Of a DNA stretch of 64,000 nt, positions 1 through 7,844 are shown in pieces. How positions within the stretch are numbered: position 1 is the stretch's first letter; each line of letters opens with the position of its first letter. Location of the stretch: contig NZ_SNYW01000012.1 of NCBI RefSeq assembly GCF_004363235.1, forward strand, positions 131,501-195,500, in the 5' to 3' direction. The stretch is from Dongia mobilis (GTDB lineage: Bacteria; Pseudomonadota; Alphaproteobacteria; Dongiales; Dongiaceae). The translations under genes were made by a program, and so were the position numbers. The notes beneath the pieces are model-generated. The model was given only the letters and a program-made list of their open reading frames with translations. It made no database searches and was not told the origin of the DNA.

Positions 1-57
1 GCGCGATGCAGAAACCGTCGCGGCCGCGCCGCCGGAAGCGCGAGTTCGAGGGCAAAC

Positions 58-990
58 TCAGTCACCGAGCATCGCCTGCAATTCGATCCATTCGCGCTTG
101 CCGAGGCCGCTCGATTCCTGGGTCACCTTTTCGCCGGCAAGGCGTCGCTTGACGACCGCAAGTGCGTTCTTGGACAGCGTCGCCGCGCCCAGGCGGTGCT
201 GCACGAAGGCCTCGTAGCACATCGGCACCCAGCGCTTCAGCACGTCCAGCATCGCCTCGGCATAGACGCGGATCTCGTACTGCGCATGCGCATCGGCACG
301 GAGCGAGAGGAAATGCATGAAATTGTGGAGGTCGATCTTCCAGTACCATTGGGTATAGAAGTTGAGACTCAAATTCATGCGGGCCAGTTCGCGAGCGAGG
401 CCGGGGCGAGTGGGGTCGACGGGCTCGCCGCTCTCGGTCTCGTTCAGCATGTCGACATAGTGGTCGTAGACCTGGGTCGAATCCGCTTTCAGCAGGTCGA
501 GCACGCGCTTGGCCTCGGCCCCCTCCAGCACGTCGCCGCGTCCTTGGCGATTGACAGCGGACTGGGCCGCCAAGTGCTCCGGCGCCGGAATGTAGAACTC
601 CCGGTCGAGGATCGAGTAGCGGGCCGAATATTCATTCACATTGGCGGTGCGGTGGCGGATCCATTGCCGCGCCACGAAGATCGGCATCTTGACGTGGAAC
701 TTGATCTCGCACATCTCGAACGGGGTCGAGTGACGATGGCGCATGAGATAGTGGATGAGGCCCTGGTCTTCGGTCACCTTCTTGGTGCCGCGGCCATACG
801 AGACGCGCGCCGCCTGCACGACCGCATTGTCATCGCCCATGTAGTCGATGACTCGGATGAGGCCGTGATCCAGCACTTCGATCGGCTGGTAGAGGATATC
901 CTCCAGGGCCGGGGCGACGGAGCGCCGGGTCGGGCGCTGCTCCGCGCGCTGTTCCTCGATCTGGGCCAATTGCTCGCGGGAAAGAGCCAT
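58..990 (-). CDS. thyX: FAD-dependent thymidylate synthase ThyX
   Basis: Makes dTMP from dUMP with methylene-tetrahydrofolate, NADPH and FAD, replacing ThyA. The ThyX signature [14 protein letters not shown] is intact at about residues 112-125, followed by the usual helical C-terminal half. The frame is open further upstream, but I chose the ATG at 990 (MALSREQ) because AGGA lies about 8 nt before it and the extra 40 residues look like non-coding translation. 310 aa is in the normal range for the proteobacterial family, which often carries a short N-terminal extension. It is transcribed away from the tmRNA gene. No other thymidylate gene is in view, so it may be the only dTMP source, but that cannot be judged from one window. 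Confidence 0.96.
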   Translation of the reverse strand: MALSREQLAQIEEQRAEQRPTRRSVAPALEDILYQPIEVLDHGLIRVIDYMGDDNAVVQAARVSYGRGTKKVTEDQGLIHYLMRHRHSTPFEMCEIKFHVKMPIFVARQWIRHRTANVNEYSARYSILDREFYIPAPEHLAAQSAVNRQGRGDVLEGAEAKRVLDLLKADSTQVYDHYVDMLNETESGEPVDPTRPGLARELARMNLSLNFYTQWYWKIDLHNFMHFLSLRADAHAQYEIRVYAEAMLDVLKRWVPMCYEAFVQHRLGAATLSKNALAVVKRRLAGEKVTQESSGLGKREWIELQAMLGD

Positions 991-1124
991 GCCGGGTCCT
1001 GCCTGTGTTCGGGAATACATGCCGCCAGCCGACTCGGGCAAGCGGGCCATGCCCGGTCGGGTGGCGGTTTTACCGGGAACCGGGGGACGCAACAAGATCG
1101 AAGCACCCATGCGGCGGCAGGCCT

Positions 1125-1152
1125 TTCACATCCTGCCCGGGGGGCCTATATT
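1125..1152 (+). promoter_or_regulatory. Probable sigma70 promoter of the tmRNA gene
   Basis: TTCACA (1125-1130), a 16-nt spacer and TATATT (1147-1152) lie just before the first tmRNA-like bases. Transcription would start near 1159. The call rests on hexamer similarity and position only. Confidence 0.55.
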
Positions 1153-1158
1153 AAGCGT

Positions 1159-1486
1159 GTCGGGCAACCGACTATGGCGATAAACGCCGTGTGGAATAAG
1201 CGTTACGGACCCGGGGGCGGTACCCGGCGCCTCCACCATAAACCCTTTTGGTACAGTCGCTTACGGGCGCCTGTGCGGGGCTTCATGGGGGCGAAACAGG
1301 ATCGACGTGCGCGGTAAAGACGCGGTTTTTGCTCGGTATGGTACCCGCCGTTATCGGGCCAAACCTAGAGATGCCAACGACAACGTTGCATCCGATCTCC
1401 GTATGGCTGCCTAACATCCCTAACGGGCTGTAAGTAGCTGACGAGAACGCGGTACCGGGGGGCGCCGGGCAACAGAAAGCCCCCCA
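1159..1486 (+). ncRNA. ssrA: Circularly permuted two-piece tmRNA
   Basis: Rescues stalled ribosomes by trans-translation. The gene is permuted: the acceptor piece comes first, with a T-arm (CCGGG/CCCGG) and CGCCTCC-ACCA ending at 1238. A 48-nt intervening segment (1239-1286) follows, and the coding piece starts at 1287 with GGGGGCG. GGGGGCG (1287-1293) pairs over 7 bp, including one G-U, with CGCCTCC (1228-1234), rebuilding the alanine-type acceptor stem. The coding piece carries the GGATCGACG D-loop-like segment and the tag frame at 1373-1414. A G6C/GC6 stem (1457-1463 with 1479-1485) marks the likely 3' end. The outer ends are approximate. Permuted tmRNA is known in alphaproteobacteria, so this also places the host. 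The next gene is the tag-binding adaptor sspB. Confidence 0.93.
1373..1414 (+). other. tmRNA proteolysis-tag reading frame
   Basis: Starting at the resume codon GCC, the frame reads ANDNVASDLRMAA followed by TAA. With the alanine delivered by the charged tmRNA, the tag is A-ANDNVASDLRMAA. The AANDN start is the usual SspB-contact region in alphaproteobacteria. The end is MAA rather than LAA or VAA. Confidence 0.92.
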
Positions 1487-1570
1487 CCCGTTTCCGGTGC
1501 CGGCGAAAGACCCGGCGGAGCCAAGAATAATCGGAATCGGGCCGGACCAGGCGGGAAACGGGGCGTTACG

Positions 1571-2116
1571 ATGGCGAAGGATTGGTTGCGCTATGACCAG
1601 ATGGTCGAGGATGCGTTGCGCGGGGTTGTACGGCGCGCGCTGACGGAGGCGGCCATGAGCGGGCTGCCGGGCGACCATCACTTCTACATTACCTTCCGCA
1701 CCGACAATCCGACCGTACGCATTCCGGGTCACCTGAAAGCACAATACCCACGCGAAATGACCATCGTCCTGCAGCACCAGTTCTGGGATCTGCATGTGGC
1801 CGACGAAAGCTTCGGCGTGACGCTGAGCTTCGGCGGCAAGCACGAGCCGCTGCATATTCCCTTTGCCGCTGTCGTCAGTTTCGCCGACCCATCGGTCAAA
1901 TTCGCCCTGCAGTTTGATGCCGGCGAAGCGGAGAATGACGACGAGATCCTGGATGGGGATGACGGAGAACCGGCGGAGCCGTCGCTTGCGCTGGAAAAAC
2001 CAGCCGAGAAGCCGGCCCTCGCCGACCAGCGCGGTGACGCTGACAAAGGTGAGGCAGTCGCATCCGGCGGCGCTACCGTCGTCGCCCTCGACGCCTTCCG
2101 CAAGAAGCAGCCCTAG
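1571..2116 (+). CDS. sspB: SspB-family ClpXP adaptor
   Basis: Binds the N-terminal part of ssrA tags and hands substrates to ClpXP. The 181-aa protein has the SspB fold region at about residues 5-120 (MVEDALRGVVRRAL, HFYITFRTD, then PREMTIVLQHQFWDL and the FGVTLSFGG strand). An acidic, low-complexity linker follows, and the tail VVALDAFRKKQP matches the ClpX-binding tail at the end of SspB proteins. The ATG at 1571 follows a purine-rich GGAAACGGGG stretch. It lies directly downstream of the tmRNA on the same strand, so the tag and its reader are encoded side by side. Confidence 0.93.
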   Translation: MAKDWLRYDQMVEDALRGVVRRALTEAAMSGLPGDHHFYITFRTDNPTVRIPGHLKAQYPREMTIVLQHQFWDLHVADESFGVTLSFGGKHEPLHIPFAAVVSFADPSVKFALQFDAGEAENDDEILDGDDGEPAEPSLALEKPAEKPALADQRGDADKGEAVASGGATVVALDAFRKKQP

Positions 2117-2637
2117 GCACAGCCGCAATCACAGCCGCAATGCGGGGCGGCGTTGCGGCAATCGTGAAATTGTCGCGATACGTTTCTGCACTTGACGCGA
2201 TCAAATGTCGCACTTATTTTGCGCCCACCTCTCGAACGAGGAGGAGGACCGTCGAATGACCCAACGCTACCGAAAGAGCTGCAACGCAGCCTGAGATTCG
2301 ACTTCGGCCGACGCGCCGTTGTCGCGTCGCTGATCCCCTGGTCTTCCGGACTCACCTCAACTCCAACCGCGTAACGCTGGCTGTTTCCTGCAGCAGATTG
2401 CTGTCTCGTTGCTGAGGCACAATTTCGCCGCCTCGCCGCCGGCCATATCCGGAACCCGCTAGGCTTCACGCCACGCGCCATCGGCAACCCCTTCGCGGGG
2501 AGCGTCGTGCAAAGTCGCGCCTCATCACCACCAACCCCGACCTGGCCGCCGGCCGTTCGCCCGCTATCGGTGCGTTCGACGGATCGGATGAGCTTTGCCG
2601 CGCGCCAGGCAAATCGACGACAAGAAGGAAATCCGAC
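2117..2637 (+). other. 520-nt intergenic region with a possible promoter and a 12-codon ORF
   Basis: No conventional gene is convincing here. TTGACG (2192-2197) and TTATTT (2214-2219), 16 nt apart, could form a promoter for the DUF1127-like gene. A strong Shine-Dalgarno-like GAGGAGGA lies at about 2239-2247 and precedes ATG at 2256. That ATG opens only 12 codons (MTQRYRKSCNAA, stop at 2292-2294). The segment 2295-2637 shows nothing further apart from the ribosome site before 2638. It could be a long leader. Confidence 0.35.
2118..2141. repeat. Two tandem copies of a 12-nt unit
   Basis: CACAGCCGCAAT occurs twice back to back (2118-2129, 2130-2141), immediately after the sspB stop codon. CCGCAA in the second copy can pair with TTGCGG near 2153-2158, so it may form part of a weak 3' hairpin for sspB. 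Confidence 0.7.
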
Positions 2638-2853
2638 ATGCCGATCAATCTCAACCTCTGGAGCCTGATGCTGGGTCGCTGGCTGGACCCATCCGGCGCG
2701 GCGGCGCGTACCGCCAGCCCGGTGGAGGGCCGCGCCGGAACCGGCGAACTGCCGGGCGCCGACAAATGGCGCAACCGGCCGCCGCCATACAATCTCGCCC
2801 GGCTGTCGTCGCATCTCAGACGCGACATCGGCCTCGACTGGGACCGCATCTAG
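2638..2853 (+). CDS. DUF1127-like small protein
   Basis: 71-aa protein of unknown role. Its C-terminal end, LARLSSHLRRDIGLDWDRI, fits the DUF1127 pattern (a helix ending in L-R-D-I-G-L, a few residues, then I). The N-terminal half is not recognisable. The ATG at 2638 has AAGGAA about 7 nt upstream. DUF1127 proteins are small arginine-rich proteins common in alphaproteobacteria, and some bind RNA and affect phosphate or carbon metabolism. I infer nothing specific here. It runs convergently to mmcB, with only 10 nt between the two stop codons. Confidence 0.7.
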   Translation: MPINLNLWSLMLGRWLDPSGAAARTASPVEGRAGTGELPGADKWRNRPPPYNLARLSSHLRRDIGLDWDRI

Positions 2854-2863
2854 ACCACGTCTG

Positions 2864-3328
2864 TCAGATGGCTGGCGCGCCAAGGCGTGCCAGTCGCTGA
2901 CTGGCGCAAAGGGCAATCTGCAGAATCTGCGCGCGCCGACGGTTGCCATTAAGGGGCACCATCGGTGCCTCACGCAGGATGGCGCCGCCATGGCGGTCGG
3001 CGACGATGAGGCCGCAGGTTTCAGGCAGGATCTCGCGTGGAAAATCAGCCGCCACGGCAAAGAAAAACCGGTCGCAGAAACTCCGATATTCCGGCCATTT
3101 CTGGTCGGCTCGGAAATCGGCGCGCGAGGATTTCACCTCGACGATGACGATCTCGCCGGCATCGTTGAAGGCGACGAGATCCGCCCGACGCTTTGCCCGC
3201 AACGGGAATTCCGCCAGGCTGGCAAATCCGAGATCGGCAAAGAGCCGCGCGACGCCGCGCGCGATTTCCCCGGCCTTGTCCGGCTCGCGCGCCGCCACGT
3301 GCTCCGCAAAAACGGGTCCTGTTGCCAT
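2864..3328 (-). CDS. mmcB: MmcB-family DNA repair protein
   Basis: Putative PD-(D/E)XK nuclease-fold protein linked to mitomycin C resistance in Caulobacter. The 154-aa sequence shows the expected core: RADLVAF (D50), then IVIVEVKSS (E64, K66), followed by the WPEYRSFCDRFFFAV helix and strand typical of the family. The ATG at 3328 is preceded by AGGAGG at good spacing, so the longer open frame upstream is not used. A near-consensus LexA site lies 36 nt upstream, which agrees with the known SOS control of mmcB. Confidence 0.9.
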   Translation of the reverse strand: MATGPVFAEHVAAREPDKAGEIARGVARLFADLGFASLAEFPLRAKRRADLVAFNDAGEIVIVEVKSSRADFRADQKWPEYRSFCDRFFFAVAADFPREILPETCGLIVADRHGGAILREAPMVPLNGNRRRAQILQIALCASQRLARLGAPAI

Positions 3329-3363
3329 CCCCACCTCCTGCACCACCGACAGATTGCCGTGAT

Positions 3364-3378
3364 GTTCACTGTTTGTCC
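3364..3378 (-). promoter_or_regulatory. Probable LexA (SOS) box of mmcB
   Basis: GTTC-N7-GTCC on the plus strand, one base off the alphaproteobacterial LexA consensus GTTC-N7-GTTC, centred about 43 nt upstream of the mmcB start codon. The family is a known SOS gene, which raises the weight of the match. Confidence 0.65.
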
Positions 3379-3472
3379 ATGGCATGCCAATCCCGGTGCC
3401 GCGTGCTCGGCTTGCGGCAGCCGTTCCGGATCAGTATCCAGAACGGGCAGCGCAGGCAGGAAAGGCTGTTGG

Positions 3473-4192
3473 ATGAGCGGCGACAACATCGGGCGGCGAC
3501 CAGGATTGTTCCGTCGCCTGTGGCGCGCCCTGCTCCAACTCGCGGCACTTTTTTTCCTGATCTCCGTCGTGCTGACCGCCGTCTACGCCTGGCTGCCGCC
3601 GCCGGCGACCCCCCTGATGGTGCTGCGCCTCTTCGACGGCAACTGGATCCACAAGGATTGGGAAGCCTACGAGAACATCTCGCCGCATCTCGCCCGCGCC
3701 ATCATCGCCGCCGAGGATGCGAAATTCTGTTCGCATCGCGGCTTCGACTGGCAGGCGATCGAGCAGGCCTGGGAACGCAACCGTCAGGGCAAGCGCATGC
3801 GCGGCGGCTCCACCATCACCAACCAGACCGCGAAGAACGTCTTTCTCTGGCCCGACCGGACCTATGTCCGCAAGGCGGTGGAGTTCTATTTCAGCGGCCT
3901 CATCGAGCTTGTCTGGAGCAAGAAGCGGATCCTCGAGGTCTATATGAACGTGGTCGAGTTCGGCCCCGGAATCTACGGTGCCGAGGCCGCGGCGCAGGCG
4001 CATTTCGGCAAACCGGCGAGCGAGCTGACGCGACGCGAGGCGGCATTGCTCGCCGCCGTGCTGCCCAACCCGATCCGCTGGTCGGCGTCGAATCCGACGA
4101 ATTATATCCGCAACCGGGCCGGGACCATCCAGGCCCGCATGAACGACGTGCCGGACCCCACCGGCGATCCCTGCCCGCGGCCGACAAGGTAA
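3473..4192 (+). CDS. mtgA: Monofunctional peptidoglycan glycosyltransferase
   Basis: Polymerises lipid II into glycan strands at the inner membrane. The 239-aa protein has one N-terminal membrane segment (about residues 18-41) and a GT51 domain. Visible motifs are EDAKFCSHRGFDW (E81 is the catalytic glutamate), GGSTITNQTAKN (111-122) and KKRILEVYMNVVEFGPGIYG (150-169). The ATG at 3473 (MSGDN) was chosen because the family normally begins just before the membrane anchor; the open frame upstream runs antisense through mmcB. AGGAAAGG lies about 8 nt before the start. It diverges from mmcB. Confidence 0.95.
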   Translation: MSGDNIGRRPGLFRRLWRALLQLAALFFLISVVLTAVYAWLPPPATPLMVLRLFDGNWIHKDWEAYENISPHLARAIIAAEDAKFCSHRGFDWQAIEQAWERNRQGKRMRGGSTITNQTAKNVFLWPDRTYVRKAVEFYFSGLIELVWSKKRILEVYMNVVEFGPGIYGAEAAAQAHFGKPASELTRREAALLAAVLPNPIRWSASNPTNYIRNRAGTIQARMNDVPDPTGDPCPRPTR

Positions 4193-4242
4193 ACGCCAAT
4201 TAACCAAGACAGGCGTCTGTCGCCGCGCGAGAATGCCGCGTC

Positions 4243-4884
4243 ATGCCCATGATCGGCAGCATCATCGATGGCGGCCAGGGTCAGGTCATCGCCCGCGTGC
4301 CGGGCGGTGCGCCGGGGACCGAGAGCTATCTGGTCCGCCGCCGCAGCGGCGATGCCGGCAGCGCGCCTGCCGATGCCGCCGCGCGCCCGGGCGGAACGCC
4401 GGCCCCCGAGACGACCGGCCAGCTGAGCCCCGAGGAAAAGCGCATCATTGCCGAATTGCAGGCGCGCGACCGCGCCGTCCGCAACGAGGAGGAGCGCCAC
4501 GCCAACACGGCCGGCCAGTATGCTGGCGAGCCGCAATACACCTTTCGCCGCGGACCCGACGGCAAGCTCTATGCGGTCGAGGGAAGGGTACCAATCCGCC
4601 TCGGCAACGCCGGCGGCTCGCCGGAAGAGCAGGAGAAGGCGCTCCGCCGCGTCCAGGCTGCGGCGGTCTCGGTGCAATCGCCCTCATCGGGGGATTTCAG
4701 GGCCCTCGCCGGTGCCGCCGCCAGTCTTGTCGCCCAGGAAAGTGGCGAAACGACCACTCCGGCTGAACGCCGGCAGGAGGCCGAACGCGCCTATCGCGAT
4801 GCCCAAAGGAATGCTGCGGCCGCCGAAGATGCCGCAAACCTTGCCCGTGAGCTTTTCGGCGCCATTGCCGACCAGCGGATCTAG
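4243..4884 (+). CDS. SprA-related protein with altered metalloprotease motif
   Basis: 213 aa. Residues 61-120 match the SprA-related putative metalloprotease family: LSPEEKRIIAELQARD, then a VR-x-HExxH region, GQYAG, and GPDGKLYAVEG. Where family members carry HExxH (as in R-A-H-E-Q-A-H) this protein reads N-E-E-E-R-H (81-86). The first zinc-ligand histidine is therefore Glu82, while the central Glu and the last His remain. Flanks are Pro/Ala/Gly-rich and low complexity. The ATG at 4243 lacks a clear Shine-Dalgarno, and a second ATG two codons on is an alternative. It ends 1 nt before the stop codon of the opposing HMA gene. I read it as a probable pseudo-enzyme, which is inference. Confidence 0.75.
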   Translation: MPMIGSIIDGGQGQVIARVPGGAPGTESYLVRRRSGDAGSAPADAAARPGGTPAPETTGQLSPEEKRIIAELQARDRAVRNEEERHANTAGQYAGEPQYTFRRGPDGKLYAVEGRVPIRLGNAGGSPEEQEKALRRVQAAAVSVQSPSSGDFRALAGAAASLVAQESGETTTPAERRQEAERAYRDAQRNAAAAEDAANLARELFGAIADQRI

Positions 4885-4885
4885 C

Positions 4886-5089
4886 TCAGGCGGCGTCGCC
4901 CACCACGTCGAAGCCGGCGCCCTCGATGGCCGCAACCACCTTGGCGCGATCGGCCTGGCCTTCGACCTTCACTTCGCCGCCTTCGATATCGACCGCGACA
5001 TTGCTGCCGGATGCGACCGCGGCCAGCGCCTTCTTGATCGAACTGGCGCAGCCGCCACAAGTGATGCCTTCGACCTTCAAATGCAACAT
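4886..5089 (-). CDS. Heavy-metal-associated (HMA) domain protein, CopZ-like
   Basis: 67-aa free-standing HMA domain: GITCGGCASSIKKAL with the CxxC metal site (C11, C14), then the usual beta-alpha-beta pattern ending KVVAAIEGAGFDVV. Such proteins bind Cu(I) or similar ions and pass them to P-type ATPases. No ATPase or CueR-type regulator lies beside it, so the metal is unproven. It converges on the SprA-like gene. Confidence 0.88.
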   Translation of the reverse strand: MLHLKVEGITCGGCASSIKKALAAVASGSNVAVDIEGGEVKVEGQADRAKVVAAIEGAGFDVVGDAA

Positions 5090-5203
5090 GGTCCGGAACT
5101 CCGTTTTCGTGACGGTCGAAATATGGGGCTTCCCACCGTGGCAAGGTCAAGCCGCGACTCTGAGCCGGAGGATTTTCTCGCCGAGTACCCTTGAAATCGA
5201 ACA

Positions 5204-5221
5204 TATTTAGATATATCTAAA
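5204..5221. promoter_or_regulatory. Perfect 18-bp palindrome, probable PadR operator
   Basis: ATTTAGATATATCTAAAT is its own reverse complement. It lies 34 nt before the padR start codon and overlaps a possible -10 (TATCTA, 5213-5218, 17 nt after TTGAAA at 5190-5195). A partial copy, TATCTAA, follows at 5224-5230. Position and symmetry suggest autorepression. Confidence 0.7.
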
Positions 5222-5254
5222 TTCTATCTAATAACAACAAAGCAAGAGGTTTTC

Positions 5255-5845
5255 ATGTTTTTCAAGCAGTTACACAAACGCTGCGAGGAGCGACATGCCC
5301 GAGGTGACTGGGGCATGGGCGGCCGCTGGAACCGGGAGCACGGTTTTGGCAAAGGATTTGGGGGGCGCCATCGCCATCATGGCGGGGGCCGCGTCTTCGA
5401 CCATGGCGATCTGCGCCTGGTGATCCTCCACCTGATCTCCGAGAAGCCACGCTATGGCTATGAAGTGATCAAGGCGATCGAGGAAAAGGTGGCGGGCGCC
5501 TATACCCCAAGTCCCGGGGTCGTCTACCCGACGCTGACCCTGCTGGAAGAGACGGGCCTCGCCACGGTGAGCGAGGTCGAAGGCAACAAGAAGCTCTATG
5601 CCGTCACCGAATCCGGCAAGTCGCATCTGGCCGAGAACCGGGTCACGGTAGAAGGCATCCTGCGCCGGATCGAGGAAACCCATGCCGCCCATGGCGGCGG
5701 GCCGTCTCCGCAGATCATCCGCGCCATGGAGAATTTCAAGATGGCCCTGCGCCTGCGCCTGTCCCAGGGGAAGTTGAGCGAGGAACAGAACCGCAGCATC
5801 ACCGCGGCCCTCGACGAAGCCGCACGCAAGATCGAACAGGCATGA
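5255..5845 (+). CDS. PadR-family regulator, YqjI-like
   Basis: 196-aa winged-helix repressor. Residues about 50-130 (HGDLRLVILHLISEKPRYGY, YTPSPGVVYPTLTLLEE) closely follow E. coli YqjI, a nickel- and iron-responsive PadR protein. Like YqjI it has an N-terminal tail before the DNA-binding domain rich in His and Gly (GRHRHHGGGR at about 37-46), here shorter and without the cysteines. The C-terminal helix RAMENFKMALRLRL also matches. I infer metal-responsive repression of its own operon through the palindrome at 5204-5221. The start follows an AGAGG site. DUF2218 is encoded 10 nt downstream. Confidence 0.9.
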   Translation: MFFKQLHKRCEERHARGDWGMGGRWNREHGFGKGFGGRHRHHGGGRVFDHGDLRLVILHLISEKPRYGYEVIKAIEEKVAGAYTPSPGVVYPTLTLLEETGLATVSEVEGNKKLYAVTESGKSHLAENRVTVEGILRRIEETHAAHGGGPSPQIIRAMENFKMALRLRLSQGKLSEEQNRSITAALDEAARKIEQA

Positions 5846-5855
5846 GGTCTCTGAC

Positions 5856-6152
5856 ATGACCCCGAGGACATCCCTCGCCCGCGTCGCGACCGCCTCGCCG
5901 GCGCGCTATCTGGGCCAGTTGTGCAAACATTTCGCCCACAGGATCCCGGCTGCCCACGATGCCGAAAGCGGCTGGATCGAGTTTCCCTTCGGACGCTGCG
6001 ACCTCGCTGCTGATGGCGAGGTTCTGGCAATGAGCGTTGCTGCCGCGAACGACGAAGATCTGGCCAGGATGGAAGATGTCATTGCGCGGCACCTTGTTCG
6101 TTTCGCCTTTCGCGAACCGCCCGAGATTGTCTGGCAACGCGGCGAGGGGTGA
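5856..6152 (+). CDS. DUF2218-domain protein
   Basis: 98 aa. The pattern ARYLGQLCKHFAHRIPA, then WIEFPFGRCDLAADGEVL, then MEDVIARHLVRFAFREPPEI-W covers the whole DUF2218 domain. Function is unknown. In other bacteria the domain is found beside or fused to siderophore-interacting ferric reductases. Here it is the second gene of the PadR operon, which supports a role in iron or nickel homeostasis (inference). It converges on prfC with a 19-nt gap. Confidence 0.85.
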   Translation: MTPRTSLARVATASPARYLGQLCKHFAHRIPAAHDAESGWIEFPFGRCDLAADGEVLAMSVAAANDEDLARMEDVIARHLVRFAFREPPEIVWQRGEG

Positions 6153-6171
6153 TGCATCGCCGCAACCGCTC

Positions 6172-7758
6172 TCAGTGCGGCTGTTCCTTGACCTTCAGGA
6201 ACTTCACCTTGGGGTGATCGGCTTGCGCCCGGTCGAGATGCCAGGCATTGCGGGCAAGGAAGACGGGATCGCCGTTATGGTCCTTCGCCATGCTGGCCCG
6301 GGTCTCGTCCAGGAACGACTTGAGAGCCGCGGCATCGTCGCTCTCCACCCAGCGCGCGGTATGGAGGCTGGTCGGCTCGAAGCGCACCGGCAGGCCGTAT
6401 TCCGTGCGGATGCGGTCGGCCAGCACTTCGAACTGCAGCGCGCCGACCACGCCGACGATATAGTCCGTGCCGATCTCCGGGCGGAAGACGCGCGCCGCCC
6501 CCTCCTCCGCCAACTGCTCCAGCGCCTTGCCGAGATGCTTGGCACGCAGCGGATCATCGGCGCGAACGGATTGCAGGTATTCCGGCGCGAAACTGGGAAT
6601 GCCGGTGAATTGCAGCGCCTCACCCTCGGTCAGCGTATCGCCGATCCGGAGATTGCCGTGATTGGGTATGCCGAGGATATCGCCGGCAAACGCCTCTTCC
6701 GCGATCTCGCGATCCTGCGCCAGGAAGACCACCGGATTGTGCAGGTTGATCTGCTTGCCGGATCGGACATGCAGCATCTTCATGCCGCGCTGGAACTGGC
6801 CGGAGCACAGGCGGAAGAAGGCGATGCGGTCGCGATGCTTGGGATCCATGTTGGCCTGGATCTTGAAGACGAAACCGGTTGCCTTCTCCTCGGTCGGCGC
6901 CACGTCGCGTGTCGTCGTGTGCTGCACGCGGGGCGGCGGCGCCATTTCGGCAAGACCCGCCAGCAGTTCGCCAACGCCGAAATTGTTGACCGCCGAACCG
7001 AAATAGACCGGCGAGAGGTGGCCTTCACGATAGGCCTGAAGGTCGAACGACTTCATCAGGCCGCGCGCCATCTCGACATCCTCGCGCAGGCGCGCAACCT
7101 CGTCGGGTTTCAGATGTGAGTCCAGCGCCGGATCGTTGATGCCCTTGATCTCGATCTCGGCCTCGTCCTGCTTGCCGCCGCGCTCGAACAGGAACAGCCG
7201 GTCGCGCAGCAGGTCGAAACAGCCCTTGAAAGTCTTGCCCATGCCGATCGGCCAGGAGGCCGGCGTCACGTCGAGGGCCAATTGCTGCTCGATCTCGGAA
7301 AGTAGATCGATCGGCTCGCGCCCTTCGCGGTCCATCTTGTTGATGAAGGTGACGATCGGCACGTCGCGCAGGCGGCAGGCCTCGAACAGCTTGAGGGTCT
7401 GGGATTCGATGCCCTTGGCCGCATCGATCACCATCACGGCGCTGTCGACAGCGGTGAGGGTTCGGTAGGTATCCTCCGAGAAATCCTCGTGGCCCGGCGT
7501 GTCGAGCAGGTTGAAGGCGCAGCCCCGATACTCGAAGCTCATCACCGAGGCGGTCACCGAGATGCCGCGCTCGCGCTCGACCTTCATCCAGTCGGAACGT
7601 GCGCGCCGCTGTTCGCCGCGCGCCTTGACGGCGCCGGCCAGCTGGATGGCGCCGCCGAACAGCAGCAGCTTTTCGGTCAGCGTGGTCTTGCCGGCGTCCG
7701 GGTGGGCGATGATCGCGAAGGTGCGGCGCCGCGATACTTCGTTGGGCAGGTTGGCCAT
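6172..7758 (-). CDS. prfC: Peptide chain release factor 3
   Basis: Translational GTPase that recycles RF1/RF2 from the ribosome. 528 aa, the normal RF3 length. G1 AHPDAGKTTLTEKLL, G3 LLDTPGHEDFSEDTYRTL, G4 FINKMDREGR and the RF3-specific C-terminal part (VGALQFEVLADRIRTEYGLP, RWVESDD) are all visible. A TTG six codons upstream is in frame, but the ATG at 7758 (MANLPNEVSRRRTFAIIAHP) matches family starts. It is the first of a long run of minus-strand genes, with an 86-nt gap to the EamA stop codon. Confidence 0.97.
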   Translation of the reverse strand: MANLPNEVSRRRTFAIIAHPDAGKTTLTEKLLLFGGAIQLAGAVKARGEQRRARSDWMKVERERGISVTASVMSFEYRGCAFNLLDTPGHEDFSEDTYRTLTAVDSAVMVIDAAKGIESQTLKLFEACRLRDVPIVTFINKMDREGREPIDLLSEIEQQLALDVTPASWPIGMGKTFKGCFDLLRDRLFLFERGGKQDEAEIEIKGINDPALDSHLKPDEVARLREDVEMARGLMKSFDLQAYREGHLSPVYFGSAVNNFGVGELLAGLAEMAPPPRVQHTTTRDVAPTEEKATGFVFKIQANMDPKHRDRIAFFRLCSGQFQRGMKMLHVRSGKQINLHNPVVFLAQDREIAEEAFAGDILGIPNHGNLRIGDTLTEGEALQFTGIPSFAPEYLQSVRADDPLRAKHLGKALEQLAEEGAARVFRPEIGTDYIVGVVGALQFEVLADRIRTEYGLPVRFEPTSLHTARWVESDDAAALKSFLDETRASMAKDHNGDPVFLARNAWHLDRAQADHPKVKFLKVKEQPH

Positions 7759-7844
7759 GGATATCCCAAGCTTCAATTTTGCCGCAATCTACGCATTCCG
7801 GCGGGAATTTCCACCCCTATGATCGCGGCGACCCGTATGATTCT

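Noticed and set aside
1-57. End of a gene at the left edge
   Set aside because: All frames are too short to judge, and none shows a recognisable C-terminal motif before the thyX stop codon.
196-1317. Long plus-strand open frame opposite thyX
   Set aside because: It is the antisense shadow of a clear ThyX gene in GC-rich DNA, and its sequence is His/Asp-rich nonsense without domain motifs.
2192-2204. TTGAC-GCG-ATCAA as a fourth FNR-type box
   Set aside because: The half-sites are 3 nt apart instead of 4, so the dimer would not fit; TTGACG is better read as a -35 element.
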